Notes under the pieces: generated by a model
Database searches by the model: none
What the model was told of the DNA's origin: nothing
What the model saw: the letters and a program-made list of their open reading frames with translations, nothing else
Made by a program: the position numbers and the translations under genes
DNA from: Simmondsia chinensis
Taxonomy: Eukaryota; Streptophyta; Magnoliopsida; Caryophyllales; Simmondsiaceae
Direction: 5' to 3'
Length of the DNA: 64,000 bases
Assembly: GCA_018398585.1 (NCBI GenBank)
Contig: JAGTTD010000007.1
Location: 32,702,911-32,766,910, forward strand
Shown here: piece after piece, positions 45,291-59,400 of the stretch
Numbering within the stretch: the stretch's first letter is position 1
Layout: each line of letters starts with the position of its first letter

Positions 45291-45489
45291 GGTTGGTTGA
45301 TTTTTTTTTATTTTGGATTGGATCTTTATGGAGGCAAATCTAACCTATTGTCATCCCGACCCTTGAAAGTAGTTATTGGTAAATATCAAGTTGTATCTTA
45401 TTAATAATTCAGCTGCATTCAACACAAACAACATCACTTCATTGATTTGCTTGGTTCCCAATCCAAGTTGGTTTTTTCAACATTTCCTT

Positions 45490-46040
45490 CGGTACCGAAA
45501 ATAATGCTTAAAAATAAAAAAAATAAAAAAAATAATGCTGAAAAAAAATAATTCCAAATCTACTATTGAACCGCGTTTATAAAAGGCGGTTATAGCAAAC
45601 CGCGTCAAAGAAACGCGTTTCAACTAAAACGAAACTGCGTGCCAATTTTTACAATAAACCGCATCACAAAGACGCGGTTATACCTCAATAAAACTGTGTC
45701 TTCACCATGCGGTTTACCGTGAAGTAAACCGTGTTCTTGGGACGTGGTTTATGGGCGTTCCCCCTCCCCTCTCCTCGGCTGTCACCGCCTCACTATAAAA
45801 CCGCGTTTTATTAACGCGGTTTATTCACGTAAATCGCCTTTTTGTAATGCGGTTTATTTTATAGTGAACCCCATTTTTTGAATGCGGTTTATTCAAATAT
45901 AAACCGTAACGCCTCACATTGACGCGGTTTAATATAGCCGCATTTTGTAAATGCGGTTCAACAGTAGATTTGGAATTATTTTTTTTCAGCATTATTTTTT
46001 TTACTTTTTTATTTTTCAGCATTATTTTCGAAACCGACTC
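45490..46040. mobile_element. Mutator-like MITE, copy 2
   Basis: 551 bp with the same ends as the other two copies (right end ATTTTCGAAACCGACTC) and the same palindrome ladder. The left end lacks the first four bases (starts CGGTACCGAAAAT). The 9-bp flanks CATTTCCTT (45481-45489) and CATTCCCTT (46041-46049) differ at one base. The central unique segment is much shorter than in copies 1 and 3 (GGCGTTCCCCCTCCCCTCTC). Confidence 0.92.
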
Positions 46041-46049
46041 CATTCCCTT

Positions 46050-47316
46050 GAACAAAATTTGGAAATGGATTGAAGACCAATCAAATTGACATGTATCCCA
46101 ATTTTATTTCTTTAAGAAAAACAATCCATTCCGGATGTAGGATCTCATATAACATAAAAATTTAAGGTTTATTTCGCCAAACGTCCTTATATTTTGTGAA
46201 TTGTGTCAATTTAACCTTTATAGTTTAGTTTGTCAATCTAGTGCCAAGATCAACATTACTGTGTCAGTTTGGTCCTTATAGTAAATTTATGTTAAGTTGA
46301 CAATTTTTTAATGATTCAATCACGAATTAAATTAAATTGAGTCAATATGTGAATTTGTAATAGATTACTTGTATCTAATGTGATTCTCGTCAAAAAATTA
46401 CGTCATTAACTTAACATTAATTTAACCACTAAATAAGCCCGATAGTTTTCCAACTTTTTTTTTTCCTTACATCTATACCCTTTTTAAGGACTAAATTGAC
46501 ACTACAAATTGTATATAGAAACTAAATAAATACAATTGAAAATAAAAAAAATAAAATTGACATAGTGAGCAAGTATAGAAACTTTCGATATAAATAACCC
46601 AAATTTCAGTCAACCTCTAAATTTCTTTATAATCTAGATTATCCAATTTAGATAGTCATCAAACAATTAAATAATCTTAAGTCACATCCGATTATTTTTC
46701 TCACATCAGTTCCACATTCAAGTGCTTTCTCTGCGCCTCTCCTTAATCAGAATCCATGTGAGCCTCAAGTTATTTACTCTGTTAATCCTTAATATTTGTA
46801 AATCTATTCAAATCAGATAGTCCTATATTTATTCCATCATCAAATTGGTCCCATCCAATGACCGATTCCAAGTAAAGATTAGAAACAAGTTTTGTCATAA
46901 AATAAAACACGAGGGATATTTTTAAACAAACAAAAAAAAAAAAGAATAAGGGACCAATTTGAATAAACTTACAAACATTAAGTGTATCCAAAACACAAGT
47001 CTCTAGTAAATAATATTGATCTCCAATTTTTTTTGTTCTCAGTTTCCAATCTGTTTTGCTGAACAAAGAAATAAAGACACAATTTACACAGTTGAACCGG
47101 GGGACTATCTTTGACATAAATAACCTGCAGCAGACAAAAATAGTCAACTTCAGATTCAGAATATACAAAGCCCACATTGAATTTTAACCATTTACATAAA
47201 TAAAACTTAAACAATTGAAAGAAAAATGACAGAAATAGGCTATCTGAGCAACCCTCCAGGCCAATCTTTAAAATAAATAAAAAAAGGTAAATATTTACAA
47301 GGCAATAAAAGCACTC
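46050..47316. other. Intergenic spacer before the acyltransferase 3' end
   Basis: AT-rich. Around 46180-46510 there are drifted repeats of the type TGGTCCTTATAG / TTTAACCTTTATAG and ACTAAATTGACA, an old repeat of unknown class. No gene is supported. Part of 46800-47316 could be 3'UTR of the minus-strand acyltransferase gene if distal poly(A) sites are used. Confidence 0.45.
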
Positions 47317-47424
47317 TTTATTTGAAATATATCTGCAGAAGAGTAAGTCCACTGACATCGCTTTATTTTCAGCACTGATATAAACACTAGGACAGTAAAC
47401 ATTTTGGTGAGGCCATGAAAATAC
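47317..47424 (-). terminator. Likely 3'UTR poly(A) signals of the acyltransferase gene
   Basis: On the minus strand AATAAA occurs at 47367-47362 and at 47322-47317, about 60 and 105 bases after the stop codon. Either could direct polyadenylation. Confidence 0.55.
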
Positions 47425-50400
47425 TCAATCGGCTTTCGGATGCAAAACACTATGCAGGCTACTATTACCATTCAGGGCAGCGTGATATATCCTCTTCTCT
47501 GCTAGTCCAATATCGGATAGTATCAAATTTCCCTGCATTGAAGTCGAAATTGTTATCGCATAATTGAATTGGCATGAAGAATAGATTGAAGAAACCATAA
47601 GATCGTTGAACAATATAAAAGCTTACTTTAAGGCTCCATCCAGTTTGACGAAAAACATTTGCCGTCTCAATTTTGTTGTTTCTTTGCATAACTTCATAAC
47701 AATAATCACAAATACGGAAAATGTTTTCCTTCACTGAGGGGAAATTGACTTTCCCTCATTGAAGGGGAAAACCACTTTCTTTCAGAGGAAAATCTTTTCC
47801 GTCACAATTTCAAGTCATATGTTTCACTTTAACCTCAACTTAGTTAAGCAACCACATACAAATTTATAAGACAATAATTTTCTTCAGTTAACACTAGTGC
47901 TTATAAGATGTAAGAAAATTTACAAGATAAGAGGAGCATAATTTAGCTAATACTAGTGCCCCTAGGCTTATATGTCTACTTATTTAATTTACTTGATATA
48001 GCTGTGAGCTGTTTTATTGCCTATTGCTGCTAAGCTTTCTATATGCTTGCTCTGTGCCCTTGTTTATATGCTTTTATGCTATTACGCTTAGATTGTTTTT
48101 TCTTTTATGCTTTTCAAGTTGGGGGTCCTCGGACACAACCTTCCTTTAGGGTAGCACCATGAAGGGGTAAGGTTACATACATCCTATCCCCCCAGACCCT
48201 GCATATGCGGGAGCCCTTGAGGCACTGGGTTTGTTGTTGTAACAATTTTCTTTAATTAGAAAGGCAAAAGTTTCAAAGAAAAGATCTTTTAAATTGCAAA
48301 TAATTTGTAAAGAAAAATAAATTGTTCATAAGGAAAACGTTTCCCAATGAACCAACAAAGCCTTTAAGAGAAAAAAAAATTGCAAGAAGCTAGAAAAGAG
48401 AGCTAAGTGAACCGATTCTATCCTCATTAGCCATCAGCAGCACAGATGCTGTATGATGCAAGCAAAGGCTGGGGATGATTTTACTAAGAAATATAATTCA
48501 CACCACTCCTACTATATGAATGAGGTTAAGCACAGAATGTAGGTCTACTATATGAATGAGGTTAAGCACAGAATGTAGGTGCCGTTCATATGTGGGTGAT
48601 GCGGAAAACACCATGAATAAGACATTATATTCAGGTTCAAATGTAATTATTACTTGTTTTACTGTTACTAATACTCATATTGTTGAATCTCCCATGGAGG
48701 TTCATAGTTGTTGATGACCTTTCGGTCTCTTTAAACTCATCAAAATGATAGCAATGTACAAAATAAAACCTTTGACTGTTGCAGAGAAACAACAATGCCT
48801 CAAGCTGGAACACGTGTTTGGTTGTTCACAATCATAGATATTTAAGAATAAATGAAGAGTATCAAAACATTTGAACCATTCCAAAGTGTGGACAGGAAAA
48901 TGCTAAAATGACAGAAATATAAACGGCCAAGATTGTGAGTCTGTGTTTAGATTTGGTTAGAGAGGAATCCTAGGATTTTGAAAGTCTAATATCCACCAGT
49001 TAATTTCTTATGAAAAAATGTGGTCGTCTTTTTAGGAGCTCTATGGACTAAGAGTTCAGAAAGCTTTGCTGATTTGCAGAAGGAATGGAGGGTTTTATAT
49101 CATTAGTCTTGGATTTTTGTCGGATAAGCTTTGAGTCGGTTCCGAAAATAATGCTTAAAAATAAAAAAATAAAAAAAATAATGCTGAAAAAAAAATAATT
49201 CCAAATCTACTGTTGAACCGCGTTTACAAAATGCGGCTATACTAAACCGCGTCAACGTGAGGCCTTTAAAATAACAGAAAACCGCGTTTACAAAACACGG
49301 TTTATATTTGAATAAACCGCATTCACAAAACGCGGTTCAAAATGAAATAAACCGCATTACCAAAACGCGGTTTACATAAATAAACCGCGTTAACAAAACG
49401 CGGTTTTATAGTGAACCGCGTTACAACAACGCAGTTTATCGGCAGTACACCGTTTTCATCGCTTGTAGTCGCCATTATGCCGCAATTCGTGATGATCGTC
49501 ACATTGATTTCATGTTCCTCTCAATGAAGCTCCAAAATTATAAGTGGAAGTGGTAAGAAATCAGAAAAAGTTATCAAAAAAAGGCTATTAATTCAGTAGT
49601 GGTCAAATAGCTACAACAATGGTACTTAAAAATCTTCGGCATATAAATCAGAAGAAGGGCGGCGGCGGAACACGTGACCGTCGGTGAGTTAACGAGAAGG
49701 AGGCAGAGAGGCGGTGAGAGCCGAGGAGTGGGGAACACCGGGAGGGGGAACGCCCATAAACCGCGTCCCAAGAACGCGGTTTACTTTACTGTAAACCGCA
49801 TGGTGAAGACTCAGTTTTATTGAGATATAACCGCGTCTTTGTGATGCGGTTTAGTGTAAAAAACGGCATGCGGTTTTGTTTTAGTTGAAACACGTTTCTT
49901 TGACGCGGTTTACTATAATCGCATTTTATAAACGCGGTTCAACAGTAGATTTGGAATTATTTTTTTTCAGCATTATTTTTTTTATTTTTTTATTTTTAAG
50001 CATTATTTTCGGAACCGACTCATAAGCTTTTCAAGTTGGGGGTCTTCGGAAACAGCCTCCCTTCTGGGCAACCCCCAGAAGGGGGAAGGCTGCGTACATC
50101 TACCCCCCCAGACCCCACTTTTGAGGGAGGCCCTGAGACACTGGGTGGTGGTTGTTGTTGTTGTTGTAGTCTTGGATTTTTGTTGTTCGTTCGTTGTGTT
50201 TTTGAAGACATTTTATCCTTAGCTCTTTGTACATTCTTTCTCCCTCAACGATATCTCATTTTTGGATGAAAAAAGTGATGAAGAAATATTTAAAAGCCCA
50301 AATAATCTTCAGCGATCCAACATAAAATCATTATCTGCCAGCTGTGATTGCCATCCAAAGTTTGGAGCCAAGTTCACAATGATAATGCATGTAACACCAG

Positions 50401-53400
50401 CTGAATGCCAAGTGATAGTACAGAATTATATGCAGGGCACTTGTGGAAAGTTTTAGAGAACATTTGTCCTTTGAGCCAGCTGACAAGAACAATGATTTCA
50501 GCGACAAAATCTAAAGAAGCTTACCTCAGTAGCCATCAACTTTCGAACATTATTGGCATAAAGTTTGGGATCTTCCTTCTCTTCTTTTGATGGGTAATAC
50601 ACGGGCAACCTTATCACTTCCATATAATTTACGAATTGACACAGGAGCAAAATAACATGCCAGGCCTGCAAATGGCAAACAGAGATAAGGCCTTGGGATG
50701 CCATGGACGCCAAAAGGATTGGCTCTATATGCCAATAGTAGATTGCTCTAAATATCGTTTGCACGAGGATTGACTACATGAAAATGAAATCCAATACATC
50801 TGAATGTCCATCATAAACTTTGATATTGACCAAAAGTATGCAATGAACTTCTCTAAATGAATCTTCATAGATGGAAAGGAAAACAATTAATGAAATATAT
50901 GTAAAACATGTCTCTAGATCATCATCACATGGAATGCAACCAAGGAAGCACTCTCACCGTCACCGATATTCATGCTACAGTGGCCCCGGATTGCCAGATG
51001 TGTGAACTAAATGAAATTCAATACATCGTTTGCATGTCCGCTGCCATAGTAAAATACGATATGGGAACTAAATGAAATTCAATACATGTGTGTTTCAAAT
51101 TGGCTCTATATATTAAAAATTCTATCAAAAGTCAGTTGCCTTGTAAAAAATTTGTATACTATTACATTCATATCTATAACTACTCCTAAAATACTGATAA
51201 AGTGGAAATGAATGTAATTCTATCAGTTTTTTCTATTTGATGGCGTTACCTATAATAGCCGTAGTGAGAAACATGATACATAATAAAAGATCATGTATAA
51301 GACAATAGCTTGAGCCTTGAAATGACAAATTTTGCAAAATATAAAATTTGGATACTTAACAAGTATGATTATTTTCATTGATCTTTTGCTTTTTATTCGG
51401 GAAAAAAATGGATACATGTCATAAAACATGTATTATACGGCTAACATATAAACACGCATATTTCATACAGATATTGTGTAATACGTCAATTATACACGTA
51501 TGTTACTATGTCCTCCACTACGTACTAACTACGGCAGAAAAAGAGAAACTCACCCCAGATATGGAGTCCCATGCAGGACTAAATCTTTGGTATGGATATC
51601 TTAGAATCACTGGAAGAACTGGAGCTCCAGACAGAAAGGCGCCTGTCTTAAATGGAAGAAGGAAGGCTCCATTTGTCGTTGTACCCTCTGCCAAAAATAT
51701 CGAAGAAGCCTTTGATGATGATTCGGATAAATACAAACATACATCATACATGTAGAAAATCAATACGAATGCTTAATGTACACCAAGCGATTCTGATGCA
51801 TGAAACATGATCATTTGAACGGTGACATGTTAAGGAACTCAAAAGTCGAAACAGAACTTCAGAAGTACAGCATTTTCTCACCTCAAAAGTCCAAACAGAA
51901 CTTCAAAAAAATTACAGCATTTTCTTTCATGATATTTAATCATTCACCTTCTATCATGAGGAATTCATTTAGGCTAACTTCAGTTTCCTAATGTATAAAC
52001 ATAAAAATATAACCTTTAGAATAGTACTACCAGATATTTTATAATCCCTCAAGGACGGTATTTTTCAGGCAATATTAGTGTGTTTCTTGTCTCCTTTTAG
52101 GATTGGGGGACTCTTTGAAACAACCTCTCTACATGATAGTAACATGAAAGGTTAAGGTTGCGTACATTTTACCCTCCCTACGCCCAGCCTTGGCGGGAGC
52201 CTCTTTGAGGCACTGAGATGTTGTATTAGTGTTGTAAAGATTATAGGATCTGCTTCTGCGTTCAGTCTTTCCGCAGGAGCTCTTTGATAGGAGGGGCGAG
52301 AACGGTATCACCAAAATGCCGTGAAAATTCATTTGGAGGTCAAGGAAGGAACTCTACCTCTCACAATTTAATCATTTCTATTAACCTGAGGGCCTTCAAC
52401 AAGTCCAAATCACTGAAAGTTACCTGAACCATGGCAGGCATGTATATTGCTTGTTTATATATTTAATATAGTCAAAAGTCTAATTAAGAACTTCAACCAT
52501 CCAAAGAAAATTGTCAACCATCCAAAGAAAATTGTCACCTAAACCACACCTTGACCTCAAATTTAGAAAGTTCACTCTAGGGGCTTGTTTGCCCTTGTTA
52601 TAAAATTATTAAATTTTTTTAGAATCATTTTTAAAAAACAGTTCCTTTTCTTCTAAAAAGAACTTCCATAAAGAAGCAGTTTAGCGTGCAGCCAAATCAT
52701 TTGAGAAGCAATTTGGTATTGTTACAAGTGTTCGGCCATTGCTTTTAATTTTTAATTGTAAGTGAGTCTTTTTGTCGCATAAGTTCTCGATTTTGCATCT
52801 GATTCTTCTTCAAAGGAGAAATTCTATTTTCCTGTATCTTTAAAAACACAATACTTGACTCTACTGTCATTTAAAATGTTTTTATATGTCAGCCAAACAC
52901 CTATAAGAACTCAATAAAGTGATGTTCTTTTTCTGATAAAAAGCATTTTTCATCCTCTGCATCACAGCCAAACAGGCTCTACGACAACTGCTGCTAAATT
53001 ATTACAAAGGCTCCATACATTAAAGATCCAAACAACTGGAACCTCTACATAACCAGACAAAAGGAAATGGCAGTCCATGGAACACAAGTTGAACGCCTTT
53101 AAAGCAAAACCAAGATAAGCAATTCTCTAACAATATACAGAAAATTCACTCGCAGTAGAATAAGAATGGAACCTGGAAAAAGCATCATGGGCGGAGCATG
53201 CTTGTTCTCATGCGCTTCTTTGATTCTGTCTGTCACAACACCTGTAAATAGCAGAAGACTAGAATTATTTGGGTTGTGTTAAGTGCTTATTCTAGAAGCA
53301 GAACTAAAATCGCAGAACCCGGATTTTCCTTTCTCCCTCGATGAAAATATGTGCCAGAAGAGTGAACACAATTGACTACACGCTTTGAGTATGGCATCTC

Positions 53401-56400
53401 AAATTATCATCAGCAAAAGCTAGTAAAGGCACTCTTAAATGTCTAAATAATTTCATTCATCTATTTCCAAGAAGGGGGAAGGGTAAGACGACGGTGACAA
53501 TAGTATCATCTCTAACTTAAGACAACTGAACTGCAAGAGAATTGTCTTTTACATATACATTCAACCACTTCGTAATTTCCTAATAAGATAGGAAATAAAC
53601 AGGTTGCACAAAAAAAAAGAACCTGAGCAAGAGCTATTATCAATATTTTAACAAAGAAATGCATCTTAATGGACACACAAAGAGCCTAAGTTTCAAGGTT
53701 GTGTGCTCATTTCCTTCAAATCTCCTCGACAGCAATAAGCTCTACACATAAGCAGATAACTGTCCAGTCTCCTCATGTTCTCTCTTTTTGACATTTTAAT
53801 TCACATCTGTCTATATATCATCAACCTTGAACCTACAAATCCACAAAAGAAAAAGGCAATGGCTCTTCAAGAAGAACACTTTTCTTTTTTGATATTTTCT
53901 TTAAGCAGAACACAGAATCACTGAAAACATCCTACTCATCCAAATAAGTCCAAATGTTACTCCATCAATACCAAAATAGATCTCTTCCCTTCTCGATGCT
54001 AAATGTTGAAAAGAAATACATAGTCCTCATTCTCCAATATACCTTCCAGAGCTCTGTTTACATCGATTCTTTTTTTTCTATTGGGAGGAGGTTGAGTTGA
54101 GGGATGCTAAATAATCAGGGTAGTTAAGCGAGGGCTTTCATCAAATATCAATGGTTGAAACGTAGACCGGAAATGAGAAGTAAACTAATTCTACGGTAGG
54201 GAGGTGGTCAAAGCTTTTGTAACACTGTCAAAAAGACATCTATCTTTGTACAGAGTTAAGTAGTTAATTTCTTCTGATATCAATTTCAAAATTTGTGAAG
54301 GCTGTATGGTAACATCACAACTCCTAATCATACTCAAATTTTGATCAACATGTGCATTTTGATGCTTGCTCATATTATCAGAGGTTCGACAATCAAACAA
54401 CTCTATAGATTCAGCTTGTCACAAAATAAACATTGCTGACCAACCAGAACCAATGAAAACACAGATCCTATGATGATCTTGGAAATTCTCAAGTTTCCCT
54501 TAGAACTTTTAAATCTAGGTTTGGACCCCTGGGTACAAAATTAAAGCCCCTAATGGTTTTCTATGCAAGATTAAACCAGATTAATTAGCTAACAATTATT
54601 TTTCAGCTAGCAACCATCAGGCTATGAGAATCCAATCCGAAACAAGAATAGGTACCCAAAAGCTAAGTTAGGGCAGATCAGTGTCAAAAGCCAGCTTAGC
54701 AGCAAGGATTATCCTGCCGAAAAATGATTTCTTCCCACCTCTGACAATGATAATGGTCCATAAAGATCAAAGCTGAAAAGCCACATAAGAAAATATAATA
54801 ATTGAGGGAGACCTATCATGTGAATACCTGAAACACCTTTAAAGTCAGATGATTTTGACTCCCGCTGGACGAACACACAACCAAGGCACTTGCTGCATAA
54901 ACAAAAGATTGGCAGTTATACATAGAATTTCTTCCATGAAAACTGACGGCAAAGACATAAAAAGAAAACAACATTAAAGGAGAACTAAAATCAATTTCTT
55001 TTATGCAAAATTTTTGCTTTGTCGTTTCAAACAACATGAGGAAAAGCAGCACGAAGTAATTTAGAATACCAAATCCAGAATATAACACCCTGTCGAGTAA
55101 ATACATTTTCACCAAGAAACAACACAGGAAGAATATATCATCTAGAACTCATACCAAGGAGGTGAAAAGCCCTCACCTGCTAGCAAAGGAGAACCTTGCT
55201 TGTTATACCCCAAACGTCAAAGGTAGAAATTGTTTGACTCCAAGAGGGGCATTGTCCTATCTACATACTCTCAGTTTTCATTTATTCTGACTTTGCAACC
55301 TTAAGCTCGAGAAAAGGGGAAGAACAAAGAATTTAAAAGAACCCCGTGATTAGCCATAAATTATCAATCTAAGTACCCAGTTGCTATTTTATGCCCTCTT
55401 CCCTCTCCCCAGATATAAAAGAAGGTTCCATGTGCAAGGCAAAAGTCTATATTCACAAAAACACCACAATCAACAGTGAGAGAAAAGGTCATTAATGCAG
55501 CAGTTTCCTTCAAACTTAAGAGAGAACATCGTAATTTTCCTGTCTAAATCGAAGCCACCCTGTCACCTAGATAAGCTGAAACTCCCCAGTCCATTTACAA
55601 ATTGGCCAAACCCTGCTCAGTTGTCCATGTTTGATGATTTGATCTTCTAGCTAACGACATAAGGAATGTGCTTAGAATGTCAGAAAACATAAGATTCTTT
55701 ATTCTTTTTCCAGAGGGATAAGCAGTCAGCAAGGGGAAAAAGAGAGCAATAAACAAGCTTACAATTCTCCTATTACATTCCGAATTGGACGTCATTTTCT
55801 CCAGTCTTTCCCATGCATGTTCATTTTTGAGACAGAAAAAGATGACCAATTATTTAATTCGTTGTATTCAAATAAATATAAACTTCAAACTTCATGTGAA
55901 ACTCTGTTTTTATCTTTTGAGCTAGGCATTTCTGTTGCTTTGCTGAAAACTAGATAGAAACCAAACCATATGCAAAGAGAGTTTGCTTCATCTTATAAGT
56001 TCTCATGAAACACTGTTACCATTCCTTCCCTACAAGAGTGAAATTGGATACACATGAGCAGGTCTGAACCAGAGTAATGGCTGCCTTCAAGAAAGGAGGG
56101 TTAATCGAGAATGAAAGTCATGACATAGCTATCATCTCTAATACAAATGACACCAAGCATTCATCCACTCTATCAAAAAACGTACAACCATTGAACCAGC
56201 AGGTCGACATGATGGAACCTATCCATACATGTCCTCCGATTATATCTTCCAAATCATCCACACTAACAATCCATCCTGCCCCTGTTATTGGTGCCATAGG
56301 TACTGAGATAATTCTGTTCATGCTTCAGACAATCTGGCTAATTCTATATACTTCTATCTAATTATAGACTCTTCTTCTATTAGAAAGGCGAACCTATAGG

Positions 56401-59400
56401 CCTGTTTTAGTGCGTTTCTGCGATGTGTGATTTGATCGAAATTATGATTTTACAGATTCGGAATGATAATCAGGCGACACAAGCCCCATTATTGGAATGC
56501 TCAAGCCCATTGGATGGTCGGTGCAAGGCCAGAAATTGGAACACATCATTTTCGTATGGATATGGTTCATTTGGCAAAGTCACTAAATCTTCAACTACAC
56601 AGAACAAGAAGAGTCTATCGGTCAGGGCCAAGAGATCATAAAGGGCAAAAGGCAAAAGGGATGAAAGACAGGACAAACGCCACAGAAAGAGAAGGAATGG
56701 AATCGGATCTCGGTTAATGCCCTCAGTTTCCCCATTGCTCTAGGCCAAAGCTGGCAAATCAAACAACTTTTTTTTCAATGCCTTTCCGACATTAATGAAA
56801 ATGAATGAAGTATGCCCTTATGAAAGTTGAGCTCATGTAAATTCCCTTTATCAGTAGTAGAACCCAACATTAGTCTGAAAACTTAGTCCAACAACAATTA
56901 TAGTTCCACAATTTCAACTGTAATCAATCAACCTACTATACAAATTAGAAGACGAATATGAATGAGGCACACAGATAAACTGTACGAGAGGTGTGTTTAC
57001 CCCAACACAGCGTAACCATTTTCCTGACCAGCTCACCATATTCCACCAACCAGCAGCTCAGGTTTTGGAGGATATAAAGGAGGAAGACATGTACTAAGAC
57101 ACACTAACCAATATGCGTGGACAGAAGGGGAGACAGACACTTTCGCCATTACAGTTGGGGTACACCAAGGATCAATCTTGAGTCCCTTTTTGTTCATTCT
57201 GGTTATGGATGAGCTCACTAGCACATCCATGGGGACATTTCACGGATGACATAGTTCTGGTGGGGGAGTCTAGAGAGGAGGTGAATGAGAAGCTAGAACT
57301 TTGGAGAACGGCCTTGGAATCGAAAGGCTTAAGACTCAATAGATCCAAGACCGAGTATATGGAACTCAAGTTCTGTACCTCTATGAGGTCAAGCATAGAA
57401 GTCGCCAAGATTGGATTGGAGTGCATATCGAAGAAAGAGTGCTTTAAATATGTGGGGTTCCATGGTGCAACAAGACGGTGAAGTTGACGCAAATGTCAAC
57501 AACCGGATTAAAGTAGGTTCGCATAAATGGAGGATGACTTCTGCAGTACTATGCTATAGGAAGTTCCTTTTAAAGTTAAAAGGAAAATACTATAAGATAG
57601 TAGTGAAACCGACTATGTCTTAAGAGGCGTAGTGGTAGCTAGTTATACATCATCATATGTAGAAGTTGAAAGTGGCGGAGATAAGGATGTTGAGATGGAA
57701 GTGTGGACATGCAAGGAAAGATAAGATCAAAAATGATGTTATAAGAAGTAAATTGGGCATAGCCCCAATCGAGGATAAGTTGAGGGAGCAACGTTTACGG
57801 TGGTTTGGGCATTGTTAGGAGGAGACCAACCACTACTCCTGTCAGGAGATGCGAACAACTCCATATTACAAATAGGAAGAAAGGGAAAGGCCAACCAAAG
57901 AAGAGTTGGATGGAGACGATTCGACATGATCTCACCCACCATAACTTAAATGAGGAGATGGCCCTAGATAGAGCTGAGTGGAGGTTTAGTATAGGTGCAG
58001 CTGATATAAAAGTTTAGGATACAGGAGCACTTCTAAGCTAGTACTAGTGCCCCTAGGCTTTTATGTATGCCTGTTTGATTATATGCACTTTTGGTGTGTG
58101 TTTGCTGCTTATTATTCCATCGCTTTGTCGCTTTATTGCCTATTGGTTATTGCTTATTTGCTACTTTATACTCTCTATGTGCTTGCTCTGTGCCGTTGTT
58201 TTTATACTCTTATGCTTAGATGCTTTTATGCTTTTATGTTTCTCAGGTTGGGAGTTCTCGGACACAACCTCCTTTTAGGGTGCTACCCTAAAGGGGTAAG
58301 GCTGCGTACATCACACTCCTCCCAGATCCTGCTTATGCAGGACCTCTTGAGGCACTAGGTTTGTTGTTGTTGAAAGAAGGAAGACTCGACTACACTCAAA
58401 TGCCATATTAGCACCGTTAAATGGGTAGTCAAACTTGAAGCAAAACTTAATTGCAGAGAACTAATCGGTGGAATTAGTCTTAGAATTTTTGGTGGAAGCC
58501 AATGTATTCCATTAAAATTTCAGATAGGATGTTGTTCAAACTAACTATTTTCAGCATTATATCCATCTGGAACAATCATCATAGTTAAAGTGCAATTCAG
58601 TGCCATATCAAAGTCAAGAATACAAGAATGAAAGTAGATATCACGAATTGCAGTCAACAATGACAGTTAACCGAAATGCATTTAAAAAGACTGTGCATCT
58701 TGTAATTTTGAGCATATGCATTCCTCCTCCCAACTCCCACTAACAAAAAAAAAAAAAAAAAAAACCCCTTATAGCTCCCAAATACAATAATAAGCATATA
58801 GAATACACAACAAAATCTAAGAAAAATACTAAACATAGTGTAGCCAACCTGATGAGGCCAACTAAAGGAAGTTTAGCCACTGATCTCTGCACAAACGAAA
58901 TTCCAAGTGTGGTCACTGGAAGGTCAATAAAAAACCATCGAACTAAAAAGCACACATTGTATAAAGAATGCTTCAAAGTTAATGAGCTAACCTTGGCTAC
59001 AAAGCTTGGGAAAGAAGATGACATGTGATACAAAATATCCAAATAGGATACATGATTCGATATTATTGCACCAGGTCGTTCCGGTTCATCAGGCTGATCG
59101 TTGCTCCCACTCTGAAAATTGGAAAACAATTAACCATTGCCTCGTGAAGGAACATAAATTCATGTGTACCAACATTGATGGCACCAATACAAGAAAATTA
59201 TAAGCCCTTTTCCGGTTCATCTGGAAACCAAATTCGACCCGTGCACTACCTCACTTCCACATAAACTGCAGCTGAAGCTAACCATCTCAAGTGTATTTTC
59301 ACAATAAATTTCACTGTCTGTTCCTCATTGATATGTTGGCAACCACATCACGGCTTTAATGGTTGTTTCTCAAGTAAAATCCTTAGCATATCAAAGAGCA

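Larger units (their letters stand above)
41147..45357. repeat. Split element with GGAATGATAATTGG / CTATTGTCATCCC ends
   Basis: Inverted end-like sequences at 41149 and 45342-45356 flank material rich in words such as GGACCCGTTTGGAT, AATGGGTTTT and GGATTTGGATT. This matches a common class of plant non-autonomous repeats whose ends read like GGGATGACAAT. The RTE LINE at 41585-45125 seems to have inserted within it. No target duplication is confirmed. Confidence 0.45.

Noticed and set aside
58740..59129. 129-codon minus-strand frame as its own gene
   Set aside because: It is acyltransferase exons 2 and 3 with the 105-bp intron between them read through.
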